Source: Luscinia megarhynchos (Eukaryota; Chordata; Aves; Passeriformes; Turdidae). Taken from it: a stretch of DNA of 64,000 nt. Below, piece by piece: positions 14,060 to 25,263 of the stretch. Position 1 is the stretch's first letter, and each line of letters begins with the position of its first letter. Position numbers and translations under genes: made by a program. Where the stretch lies: contig CM067576.1 in assembly GCA_034336665.1 (NCBI GenBank), positions 12,453,385 through 12,517,384 on the forward strand, given 5' to 3'. The notes below the pieces were generated by a model. That model was not told where the DNA came from and ran no database searches. It saw only the letters and a list, made by a program, of their open reading frames with translations.

Positions 14060-14330
14060 CCACTGGTTGTAGCAACGGGGAACAAAGTGACGTGGACCCC
14101 TTTGTGCATCCAAAGAAGATGACTTTATGGCAGAAATCACCCCCTTTTTATAGCCTTAATCTCCACGGGATGTAACCAAAACTGAACAGAAGGGCACCCA
14201 CTGGACCCAAGGGACTGCTCAGCTGCAGCGCTGCTGTCCATGCATCCTTCCACCCAATCAAGTTCTGCTCATAACCCCATATCCCACAACTGGTAATAAC
14301 TCAGGACCACCAGTTCCCAAGCTCTGACAT
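14060..14330 (-). mobile_element. Probable degraded LTR, minus strand
   Basis: Read on the minus strand, the segment starts TGTCAGAGC, has a TATAAAAAGG box (plus-strand 14,145-14,153) and an ATAAAG motif shortly after, and runs into a terminal ...ACAACCA at about 14,064. This spacing is typical of an LTR. No clean target-site duplication was found, so the boundaries are approximate and the call is tentative. Confidence 0.35.
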
Positions 14331-15018
14331 TCAGATGTCTTTATTTCTCTGGCATCTGTTTAGCTTAAAAGCAAGGAGTTCTTGGAAACACTCACAAACA
14401 AAGCCTGTTCTCAGGGGATTTCCAGGTCTGGCTGCAGGCACAGATAAACTCAGGATAGTCTTTGCTCTAGTATGGCATTTGCCTGTTGCTGTTTCCTGAG
14501 CTGTTAACACGTATGGTTAGAAACAGAAACTGTCTTTACATGCACAAAATTAATCTGCTAAAATTAGAAGGTACTGGTTTTGGATGATTGGCAAAAGATT
14601 GACCTGTCCAGCTGCTTTGACTATTGCTGGAATGAGCATCCACTGCACCTTTGAAGAATACTCTGTCCAACCACTTTGTTCAACAGCAGAGATATAATGA
14701 AGATAAGAAGAAAGGAAAAGCACTGTTTTTCTGGTCAGGCAAGAAGCTGCTGTTTTTCGAGAACCATGACTGAAAGAGGAGGCAGAGTTTGGATGCAGAT
14801 CCCTTTTCACTCAGTCTTGGTTCACAGCAGTGTCACTGCAATGCCTGATCTCCAGAGGGAAGGGCTGAGCTGTCTGTCAGCCTCTGTGTCACATCTCCTC
14901 CTTAGCCAGGGATGGTGGCACACTGAATCTCTTGAGGAATTTTCCTTTGTGACACTGCTTCCCTACAAATCAAATTCAAACTCTGGTGAAATGGTGGGGC
15001 TGCATCGGGGAAAAAAAT

Positions 15019-15066
15019 AAAATATATATGTATATATATATATGTATATGTATATATATATATATT

Positions 15067-15105
<39 letters not shown>

Positions 15106-15119
15106 GCATATACATATAC

Positions 15120-15151
<32 letters not shown>

Positions 15152-15159
15152 GCATATAC

Positions 15160-15190
<31 letters not shown>

Positions 15191-15191
15191 A
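15019..15191. repeat. AT / TATACA microsatellite
   Basis: About 170 bp of alternating TA blocks flank a core of roughly fifteen TATACA/CATATA hexamers, with occasional TGCATA variants. Both strands give long artificial Tyr/Ile/Thr frames across it, which are not genes. Confidence 0.95.
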
Positions 15192-18100
15192 TAACCCTGT
15201 TGAGCAATAGCAATGAGGGTTATGTGGAACTCCCATCCAGGCCACCACAAGCAGGCAGTGGGCAGAGGGCTATGGAACCAGGCTTTGTGAATCAAAGCTA
15301 GATAAAATCTGTGGCTTCTTATGTGGGAGCAGTTGAAAGAAGATACTTTTCCATACAGTTCCACATATTAGATAAAGGAACTTCATATATTTTGTGATGT
15401 TCTGACTGCTCCCATGTGTTTGCCTGGCTCTCCCACATCATGTAATATCTTTAGCAATGACCACCACTGTCCAAGGCAGGACACTGTGTTCACTAGTGCC
15501 TGGGACACATGCTGGTTATGCAGGGACTTACTCTTGGATTTGTTCCCCACATGAAAACCCTCAAGAGTTTCCTTCTAAGGAACATTAGTCTCAAAAATTT
15601 ACTCTGGAGAATAGCAGATTCTAGCTCGGCTGCTTTGCTTGAAAAAACATTTTGTCATTTCAGAAATTATGTTACTTTGATTAAAAAAACAAGCATTACT
15701 GACAATGCTTCTGTGTGGTGCACAGAGGTAAGAATTATCTATTCCCAAATATCTCAGGTCCAAATATAAGCAGGTGCAAAAAAGCTTCCTCAGGACCATT
15801 TCAGCAGCTTATTCATTCCCCTCTGAAGGGCCTGCTGTTGCTGGAGTGTAAACAAACCAAGCCCAAGTTCTGTTATGATTCTAGAAATGCATTTTAATGA
15901 CAGAGATTGCAAAACATTTAGAGACAATACTGGGAGAAGGAAGTGTAAGAGACTATAAGCAACAATTTTTTTTCTGCAACGTATGCAGAACTGGATTTTT
16001 AGGCTTCAGCAGTTAGATGTTGACTTTAACTTGAACTTTTTTTGCAGTATGCTTTTAACCCAGTTGTATTTATCCAAAGCATTTTGGAAGAAAGAACTGA
16101 AAGGAAGGCTCCAAGGCTGCATTATCGATCAAGTGCTTTCCCTCCTCGGGAAGGTCTGGTTGTGAGCACAGATTTTGTTCTGTTCCTCAAGAACCTTGGC
16201 CAAGGCTCTGCAGGTTAAAGCTTTCATGTAGAGACTTCAGAAGTGTCAGTGGCTCTGCCTCCAATGTCACCTTTGCTTTTAAGTGGCTCTTGAGATAGGA
16301 GAAGAAGTGAAGTGATTGAGAAAATCAAAGTGCTTACTCTGCTCGTTTTTCTTGGCTGGCAGGGGGTCAGAGCTGTGATTTTGCTCTGGATACCCTGTTC
16401 CCTGCACTAGTTAAACTCCTCCATGCTCTGTTCCTAGACATGAGCATTGAACGTAGATTTCCAGCTCCATGCATCCACTACATTTCTCCTGAGCTTTTTC
16501 ATATTAAATGGTCTCTGTGAATCTATGAAACAGGAAGATATGGTTTTTCTTGCTACATGCTCTCACCCACATTTTAAGAACTTCAACAGTTCTAAAAGAA
16601 TTCTTCAATTTGTTTAGTCTAACCCTAAAAGTTCCTGAGAAAATCCCTGGAATTCATCATGATAGCACAATGTTTTCCTCTCTAAAAAATGCTTAACTTT
16701 TGACAGCAGAAGACAAAAGTTAAATTCCAGCTTGAGATTTGACCTGCTCTAATGAGAAACAGATTACACAATTTTAATGGAAATTGGAGCATTGGAATTT
16801 AACAGAGGGAAGATCAAATCAATTGACACCTGCTGGCTGAGGCAAAGTTGCATTGTTTTCCAGGAGCAACAATTCCACAATATTTCCTTTCATAACAACA
16901 TGGAATTGTTCTGATTATCATAGGAGCAGGTAAACAGCCATATAAAGGGACTGACTTCTCAGGGATACAGGAATAACAAGGACATTTTACATTTCCATTT
17001 TTAAAAAAGGTTTGTCTTTGAATATCAGTTCTGTTATCTGATATTGGAAGGGAGAATTCTTCCTAGGATTTATTTTGCACAGATTTCCAGAAGATCTAAG
17101 TGAGGGTAGAGTATGGGTAATTCCCTACCATTTTGTATTGTTGTGACCTTTTAGTTGAAGGCTGAGTTTAGAAAGGAAGATATTAAAATTAGAATTAATG
17201 ATGACCTGATCCTGTTAGGGACCAAAAATCCATAGCAGCATTTTCTAGAGTTAAGTTCTGTGAAATTAAGCTTGGAAATGGGATAATGTGTTATCTGCTG
17301 CAGGTTTCACTGGAATGTCCTAGTGAAAGCAGCCAAGCAAAGTTCATTGGGAGGTGGAGAAAATAACGTGAAAACCATTTGAAAATTTTTAATCATATTT
17401 TAAGATTTTGATGGTGAAGTCTGGAAAATCAGCTCTAAATGGTTTTGAATGACTACAGAGGGACAAACCAAGAGAATGGGCTTTCTGTAATCCAAGAGCT
17501 TTTTGAATGGCATTGACCCAAACCATTTTATAGGGGAAAACTGCTGTTAATTTCAGGGGTCCCTGAATGTGCTTATTTTCTCATACTTCTATTCTTACAC
17601 AGCTGCTCTCTAACAGGAAGACCAGAGTGGTAACAAGATGCTACTTCTCTAATATGATGGGTTTATGTTTTGCTTCACCTCAACAGCACTTCAGCATATC
17701 CAAGGGTCTATATTTAACAATATTATTTTCCTCTTTTCAAAAAAGGTTAAAGACTTTATTCAGCTTACTCTTGTCACAAGAGAGGAAAAATATTGACACA
17801 GTCTGTGTTTCTGCTTGTACATTTTTCTCCCTGAAATACATATATGTGCAGTTTGTCTAACTTCTCTTGCATCATAAATGATAAAGATTCAGTCTTTGTC
17901 GCTGGAAAATTTTTTTTCAACCAATGGATTTCTTTCTCAGGAATTTTTGGTTTTGTTAACTTTTTTACCCCTTAATTTAATCCAATTATTTTCAATTTTA
18001 CATTCTTATCTTGTGAGCTTATTAGTTTTCTTCTTTCTAACTGACAGTTATCCCCACCACTTTTAATATCCCCCTCTTTTAACTGTCTCAATGTATTGCC

Positions 18101-20829
18101 TGTATTTTGTTCTTCATTTTTCCTCCCCATTAGTCTAATTTTTTAACTAATCAGTTGGCTTCTCTCTGAACTCGTTTCCATAGAAATATCTTTCTTGATG
18201 CCTCCTAGTATAGTCACAGCTGAAGTTAGGTTCCTTGATCTCCTATGTTAACTCAAGATCATCAGAGAAGAAAATAGAAAACAATTACTTTGGGATCTTA
18301 CCACGAGAAAGAAATTAAATGTCACTCAGCTTTGATTAATGAAAAGTGTTGAGAGAAGTGGTAAAAGGGAGAGCGGGAAAAAAGAAGTGAAGTGATTTTT
18401 CTGTAAATGTATAGTAAGTATTCCAGTGACAGGAATTAAAATATGCACGGAGCTTGGCTTTAATGCCAAGCTCCATTGCTTGACTGTCTGAAACAACTCC
18501 AGTGACTTGGGAGTTCTGCAGAGCTTTGGTTAAGCATGAGTGAGGGATTTAGCAGCAGCAGGCTCATTTCTAAAAACAATTAACTGTAGTCATGCAGTAT
18601 TTGGTGAAGTTGTTTAAAATTACCCACTCCAGGATTGTTTCCAGCACATTTGAGTGAGGTGGGATGTGACTGGTGTGGAGCTGCTGTGGGCAGAGTCCCT
18701 GCATGTGCTGACTACAGTCAGGGGATTGGCCAAAGCTTGGAAGGAAGCCCCTCAGAAAGATTCTGGAGAACCTTCAGTGAGGGTGAGTGGTTCCAGAAAA
18801 TAGGAAATCAAGCAACAATGACCATTTGGGGAAAAAGATCCCATTTTTCAGTCATCAGTCACAAACAGTGGCATAAGCTCTGGGTTTCTAGTAATATTGT
18901 GTGCTCCTTGGCAAGCTGCAGAGCTGGGAACTGAAAAGCCCAGGTGAGCAGGAAACGTCTCCTTGTTGTCTTTCCCTCTGGCTTGGGAACATCCACCAGC
19001 AGCCCCACAAGTCATCAGCCAGGCAGCTGGATGTGGAGGGTTTGACATGCTGTGAAAATACCCAAATGCCCCTTCTGAAGCTGAGACATCCTTATTCCAG
19101 ACACCCTCTACTCCAGCATGTAAGCTTCCTGTGTGTGGGCTGGCCCTCCTCCAGTGAGAGGCAGGTGCCAGGATTCCCTGGGTTCCTTGTCCTGTAGGAT
19201 ACCTAAAATGATCAAAATGGAGGAATGTAATTCCTTCTTGGAAAACCTTCAAAAATTCTTCACTGAACACTGCACTGTACTGTTGGTCTTTTCACAACTG
19301 GTAACCCACACAACACTAGGGAGTTTGATGGCATTTTGTTGTTAAAGAGACAGAAAATGAGCATTTTAGGGTTATGCATTGTCCTCTCATGGGAAATGCC
19401 CAAAGGAAAATGGGTGGGAAAGAGAAACTGCATGCTCTGGTTGGAGCATTTCTATGGGATAGGAGCAGTCTACTGATGTTATCCCCAGATTTGAATGACA
19501 CATTCTGTCTCCCTAATCCAAGCACATAGCTGCAAATTTAATCAGGGCAGGGTGTGTACATTTTATATGGCTTTGGGTGGGTCTGGCAAAAAGCATTTTC
19601 TTAGGTAATCATAGCTAATGTCATATATCACACTACCCTAATTTCTTTTCTATTGTGTCACCCAGTGCCAATATCAAACATCTTTTTCATTGTGCCATAC
19701 AAATTGTCCATTTAGGAAGCAATTGCACAAAAATAAATCATAGGTCTTTGCAAATTTTGCATTTAGTTGTTATACAGAAAACAAGTGATAATGAAACGCC
19801 CATAAATTAAACTTCATTAGGGTATAATTCTCCTAAATGAGATTGGGAAAAAGAAGATTTCTTCATCTATAAGAATTTTTTATTTAATTTAAAAATTTTT
19901 GCTTATCCACTTCCTTCAAGTTCTTATTTTTCCTGCTGTGTTTTAGGCACCAAACTCTAAGAGCCTAAACAGTGCAAAAAGTTGTTCTACAGAAATTTAG
20001 AGCCCAGTCTGGTTTCCTGGAGTGGTTCACAGAGTCTGAATTATCTTTCAACCTCTGTAAATTAACACAGCATCCCACCTTTCCATCTGCCCTATTGAAC
20101 TGTGATGCCTGACAGTCTAGCAGATAAAAATTATTAGGGATTTAAAATTTAACTTCTAGTGAAATGATTTTAAACTTTTGATATGTTCTTCTGAGACCAG
20201 CCTGCACACCACTCTGTACCTGCTGATGATTGTTCAGGCTGCAAAACTGATCATGGCATTTTATTAGATTTTGTACAGCATCATTAAAAGCAAAAAGTCA
20301 AATCATAGCAGCAATGAACTACAACAAACACGAAGAAGTCACGTCTGTTGCAGAGGTTGAAAAACATGCTAATATGATTTTAGCACCCGGATTCATTGCT
20401 CAACTGCATGTGAGCTTTTCAGACCACAAACACTTTTTAGTCTAGACTAAGTCCATATAAGCAAAATAAAAGCCCAGGTTCTTTCTGATCTAGGAAAACC
20501 ACTGTGGCAAGGGACATCACTACAAACACTGCAAAACACCGTGAGGCTGGGTCACACTCGGTAGCGGGGGTGAGAGGTCGGTTTTGGGATGAATCCCAGC
20601 TCTGCTCTGTGCCCCCTCTGCTGCTGGGCACAGCATCTCCTGTGCGGGATGCAGCATTGGTCTGGCTTTTTTGTGCAGGGTAGAGGTAGCACAGCTCTGT
20701 GTAATGAAAAGAAAAAGAAAAAAAAATACCTGATTTTGTAAAACTTTGCCATTGGCAAAACTTTAAAACATGGAGGTAAGCCAGCAAGGGAACTAGAGGG
20801 TGTCGATTTGCCTTCATCTGAAGGAATGT
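15192..20829. other. AT-rich intergenic stretch
   Basis: No gene is recognised across this interval. It is AT-rich and contains pyrimidine-rich tracts at 17,880-18,150. A perfect 10-bp inverted repeat with a 6-nt loop lies at 18,449-18,474. Confidence 0.55.
18449..18474. repeat. Short perfect hairpin
   Basis: GGAGCTTGGC is followed by the loop TTTAAT and then GCCAAGCTCC, a perfect 10-bp stem. Its function is unknown. Confidence 0.7.
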
Positions 20830-20855
20830 GGGGCAGTGGGGGATAGTGGCTCTGA

Positions 20856-20999
20856 ACGGGCAGGGACGGGCAGGGACGGGCAGGGACACCCGGCAGGCAC
20901 AGGCAGGGACAGGCAGGGACGGGCAGGGACCAGGGACGGGCAGGGAAGGGCAGGGACCGGCAAGGACGGGCAGGGACACCCGGCAGGCACAGGCAGGCA
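20856..20999. repeat. GC-rich decamer minisatellite
   Basis: This is a tandem array of variants of the 10-mer GGGCAGGGAC, interspersed with ACACCCGGCAGGCACA variants. It is purine-skewed on the plus strand with many GGG runs, so it could form G-quadruplexes. A smaller three-copy GGGCTGTCCCG array follows at about 21,067-21,103. Confidence 0.9.
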
Positions 21000-21185
21000 C
21001 CCGGGCCAGCCCTCCCGCGGCACGGGCGGCCCGAGCCGGGCACAGGCACAGGCAGCGGGGCCGGGCGGGGCTGTCCCGGGCTGTCCCGGGCTGTCCCGGG
21101 CGGGGCAGAGGGAGGGGTGGCCGGGAAGGGCCGTCCCACCGCAGCGGAGCCGAGCGGAGCGGAGCGGGGAGCGGTGCTGGGGCGG

Positions 21186-21198
21186 ATGGCATCCCCGG
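21186..21198 (+). CDS. Candidate first coding exon of the DLC-like gene
   Basis: An ATG in the CpG island is followed by GCA TCC CCG G and then by a GTGAGG splice donor at 21,199. Joined to the exon at 27,203 this gives Met-Ala-Ser-Pro-Glu-Ile-Glu-Ala, exactly in phase with the SAM domain. The phase match, the island and the donor support it, but the exon is only 13 coding bases and the match could be chance. DLC-family short isoforms also start a few residues before the SAM domain. Confidence 0.4.
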
Positions 21199-21487
21199 GT
21201 GAGGATCCAGTGGGTGCTGTGGCAGATGACATCCCCAGTTGAGGATCCAGGTGAGGATCCAGTGGGTGCTGTGGCAGATGACATCCCCGGGTGAGGATCT
21301 AGGTGGGTGCTGTGGCAGATGACATCCCCAGCTGAGGATCCAGGTGAGGATCCAGGTGGGTGCTGTGGCAGATGACATCCCCAGGTCAGGATCCAGTGGG
21401 TGCTGTGGCAGATGACATCCCCAGGTCAGGATCCAGTGGGTGCTGTGGCAGATGACATCCCCGGGTGAGGATCCAGTGGGTGCTGCT
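21186..21487 (+). repeat. ~40-bp minisatellite, seven units
   Basis: Units starting ATG(A/G)CATCCCC occur at 21,186, 21,226, 21,278, 21,319, 21,372, 21,412 and 21,452. Spacing is 40-41 bp, or 52-53 bp where an extra GAGGATCCAGGT is present. Each unit carries the consensus GGTGAGGATCCAGTGGGTGCTG with small variations. The first unit contains the candidate start codon and splice donor of the DLC-like gene. Confidence 0.95.
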
Positions 21488-24400
21488 GTTTCCTAGCACT
21501 GCTTTGTTAGTGTGACAGCAGCTCTCCAGCTGTCAATGTTTTGAATCGTGCTTTTCCAGTAGCTGCTGCTTTTGCTGATTTGTTGGATGCACTTGGAAAG
21601 TTCCAGGCAGACTGTCTGACTTTGTTGCATATCTTCAAATATCAACAATCTCCATCAGGGTAGAGTGACCCAGTAAAAGAGTGTCCACTGCTCGGGGCTC
21701 AGCAGGCTCAGCACAGCACAGCCTTAGCAGGGCAAATAATCCAATTTGCTTTTAGATATAACCACTTACTGGGCAGTCTCTGGGGGGTTAAATAGTTCCT
21801 TAGACATAGGCTGAACCTGTATTATGCACTGTGGTGTTATTGGCATTTTGTATATTTAAAGAAAGCCTAGTGCTACGCAATGAAAGAGCACAGACAGTTC
21901 ACTTGTCATGGGGTTTGTTACTTCTGTGCTATAGGTTTATTGATATTGGCTCCAGTGGCAGCAGGCAGTACCCTCCGTGCTACAATTCCTCCCAGGAATC
22001 TTGCACCAAGTGTTTCTCAATCATGTACAAGGGTCCTGTGAAAAAACACCCATAAGGAGCTTCTGCGTCAGAGAGATGTGGGATCTGTTCCCACTTCACA
22101 GTGAAGCAACATAGCTGGGGTTAGATTGCAGGGAGATAAATCCCCTCTCTCACCCCACTTACACTCATTTCTGCTGAAGCTGATGTGAATTAGGTACTAC
22201 TTTCCTTGAGCCCTGTGAAATTCCCATAGAGCAAACACTACTTTCTGTAACTTACTTGGAAGTAATTAAAAGATCAGCCAGCACTGACAAGCCTGTTAAT
22301 GTGGTCTGCAAAGAAAATGCCTTTAAAACTTCTCTGGGTCCCAAGAACCAACAGGGGTGGCAAATGACAAGGACCCAAGTAAAGACCTTACTATCAGCTT
22401 GGGAGTCCTGGTAATCAGCTTGGGAGCTGATGCCAAGGAGCTGGATAAAGATGCAATTAAGGTTGCCACAAAGTTCTGGGATACATTGCAGTTCCCAGCT
22501 GTGATAACTGAAGAGTTGGCTGCAGTTCCAAAACACCAGCATGATAGTAAAGTAGGAATGAAAGGACAAATATCTTGGCCTTTTCATTTTCCAGACATTT
22601 ATGTTCACTATCTGCATGGAGCCTAAGTTATCCTGGCTAAACTCCAAGCTATAATCTCTTTTTTTTTCCCTCCCTCTTCCTTGAGTGGGTTAGTAAAGTA
22701 CAATTAAGCTTTGATATTTTGCATTGCACAAGGGAAAACAGAATAAACATTTCCACTTCTTAATGATCCATCTTAGCTCTTGGAGAGTTTGACAGTTTTA
22801 CAAGTCCCTGACTGCTTATCTTGGTCAGTGCAAACACCCTTCTTTGAAAGCATTGCATTTGAATCTTCAGCATGGAGCAGACATCATGTTCCAACTCTCT
22901 TTTAAAGTAGAAGGATATAATGTAAATAAAAACAGTTATTAAAATCATGTCACAGGTGAAATGCAGTGTTGAACACCTTCAGAAATCAGAGTTCTAGCAC
23001 AGGAAATGCATTTTTCACAGTGTGTGCATAAAATGAAATGCCTCATTAGCAGCTGTAAGTCACAGGGAAGTTACATCAATTCTTACAGCCATAGGAAGAT
23101 GCATAAACTAGAAAGATGTGATGGGAGGCTCATGATTTGATGTTCAAATGGAACCTGAAAACCCCTTGTCACTTCCACCACTGCCAGCACAACCAGGAAT
23201 GACAGGATCTGAGTGAGAGCGTGAAGGACCTGCCAGTTCACAGCCCAGGCCTCCTGAGCTGTAGGGAAAATGAGTTTGGCGTGTGGCTGCCCAGCATGCA
23301 CGGGGCCTGTTGGCTCCAGCTCTGGGGGGGCTGGGGGATGGCAGCTGGGATTGTCAGTGATGAGAGGAGGCTGAGTGTTCCCCTGTGAGGCACAACAGGC
23401 AGCTTTTGAGGTGGGACCCTGGGCACCTGCCTGTCTGTGGCTGTTGAGGAGGATTACTACCATTTAGAGAAAAAAAGTCTTCCTGTATAATGACCGAGGT
23501 TGGGAAAGAGCAAAATCTTTGGATTTTTTTTTATTATTTTCTGTTTCGTTACAGAGTGGTGCAATGAGCAGTCAAAGTGAGGAGTGAATCCTACCCTCTG
23601 TTCTGTTCTCCTGTCTACTGGGCATGTTGAGAAATCCTTTCTTTGCCACAAGCACCACACTTGCACCCTACAGAAAAGGGGTAGTAACTAATGCAGGAGT
23701 GCTGCAGTTAGCAAGAAAACCTCTCCAACTGTTCTTCCTGCCATGGTTTTGGAAGGCATTCAGACTTAAATCCCTTTAATGAATGAAGTCCTGATCACCA
23801 TGTGATTTCTACCTGTTGAAACTGGAAAACTATTTTGGATGGAAATAGAAGTAATGCATCTACTATTGATTTTAAAAATCTGTTTAAAATTTTCTTTGAA
23901 ATAGACCTACAATGAGACAGCTCTGTGAAAAGCAACACATTTAGGTCAAGGTTTCACAGCTGGCTGAGCCCCCTGGCCTGAGCTGGCAGCTGTACACTTC
24001 TACAGCCCTCCCTGCATGGACCCACCAGTGCCCTTGTCCTGCCACTGGAACCTGTCAGAACATGTGGTAGCCAATTCAAAAAGCTAAAACTTCTTAGCTC
24101 TCACCTTGCCAAACAGAAGGGCCTCATTCCCTGCCAGTTTGGCTGCCAGGCCCTGCTGGCATGGCTCGGGTGTCGGTGAGGAGGGGCAGGAGCTCGCAGC
24201 TGGGGAATGGAAGAGATCTCCTGAGAGTCACACTGCATCCTGGCAGCAAGCTTCACTGTGCTGGTGCTTTCAAATAGAACTTGATATTCTCCCATTTTAC
24301 TTAGAGTGTTTTAAAATTTAAAGTACAGTTGGATGTTCTTCTTCAGCTGAAGTTAGTGATCAGCTCATATTACAGCTGACTTGCCTGTTTGATATAGAGC

Positions 24401-25127
24401 TGTCAGTGGTTTTGGATGCTGCCTCTGCCTCGTTGTTAGGAAAATGCTGCTTCTTGTGAGGAAAACATCTCAAAGACAATGCCCAGATCCCAGTACAGGT
24501 ACTTTTTCTTTATTGCAAACAATCTGGTTAACACTGCTGTTCGTTCTGATGGGATTTAATTCACACTGTATCATCTGGTTTCCAGGTTCCTGAGGAGTGT
24601 GGGTGCTGCAGTCTGCAGGCAGGACAGTGCTCAGTTGGGATACAGGGTTTTCAGCCCAGGTGGCTGCAGGAAGGGTGTCCCAGCCCAGCTGGTGGAGGAG
24701 CTGGGGCTCCATTAGAAGGGAGCAGTGGGAAGGGCAGCCCATGCAGGGCAGGTGTGCTGGGCTGGGGCACAGGCAGCTGGGGCACGGCCAGGACTCTGAG
24801 CGCTCTTTGCAGGGGGCCTGGCTGAGTGTTCAGCACAAAACGTACCTGTGGGACACGGTACAGAGGGTGCAGCAGGCGTTGCTGTGCTCTGAGTTGTCTC
24901 TCATAAACATCTGGTAGTAACCTACCAGCCTTAGCCCATGGGAAAATAGCTGGCTTGGCATGGAAAACTTGCTGGCAGCCTCTAACCTAGGAATATTAGG
25001 CTTTGCAGATTTTTTTTCATCTGCTTAATTATGAAATAAGTTCAGGAGAGGGAGGTGACACATTGAGGTTGCTCTGCTATTTCAGTTGTGCAGATAGCAC
25101 CCAAAAGATGTTAAAAAGTTGTCATCC
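21488..25127. other. Putative first intron or intergenic DNA, no gene recognised
   Basis: If the candidate first exon at 21,186 is real, this is the first part of the 6-kb first intron of the DLC-like gene. An 89-codon open frame at 22,357-22,626 was examined and not recognised as any family. An AATAAA occurs at about 22,742. Confidence 0.5.
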
Positions 25128-25263
25128 TCTTGTCTAGACCAGTCTTGCTCCAAGCCCTGTTCAGCCTGGCCTTGAACATTTCCAGGGATGGGGCAGCCAC
25201 AGCTTCTCTGGGCAACCTGTGCCAGGGCCTCCCCACCCTGTCTTCCTAATATCTAATCCAAAC
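25128..25263 (-). mobile_element. CR1 LINE fragment
   Basis: The plus strand reads as the reverse complement of the CR1 3' region, with recognisable words such as GGCCTTGAACATTTCCAGGG, ATGGGGCAGCCACAGCTTCT and TCTTCCTAATATCTAATCC. It is a 5'-truncated relic without coding capacity. Confidence 0.8.

Larger units (their letters stand above)
20830..21200 (+). promoter_or_regulatory. CpG island, candidate promoter of the DLC-like gene
   Basis: After 20 kb of AT-rich DNA the composition turns sharply to GC-rich with dense CpG, peaking at about 21,000-21,190 with several CCGGG/GGGCGG words. It lies 6 kb upstream of the first conserved exon of the DLC-like gene and on its 5' side. No TATA box is visible, as usual for CpG-island promoters. 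Assignment to the DLC-like gene is an inference from position and from the exon-like ATG and splice donor at its 3' edge. Confidence 0.45.

Noticed and set aside
14902..15364. Several Tyr/Ile/Val-rich frames on both strands
   Set aside because: They are translations of the TA/TATACA microsatellite.
20437..21378. 313-codon minus-strand frame and overlapping plus-strand frames
   Set aside because: They translate the GC minisatellites (repeated Pro/Ala/Cys or Gly/Thr/Gln units) and have no recognisable domain.
21186..21487. Regularly spaced repeats that superficially suggest a CRISPR array
   Set aside because: The units are contiguous with no unique spacers, and the genome is vertebrate. It is a minisatellite.
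22357..22626. 89-codon plus-strand frame
   Set aside because: It has a protein-like composition but no family was recognised and no splice or conservation evidence is available.
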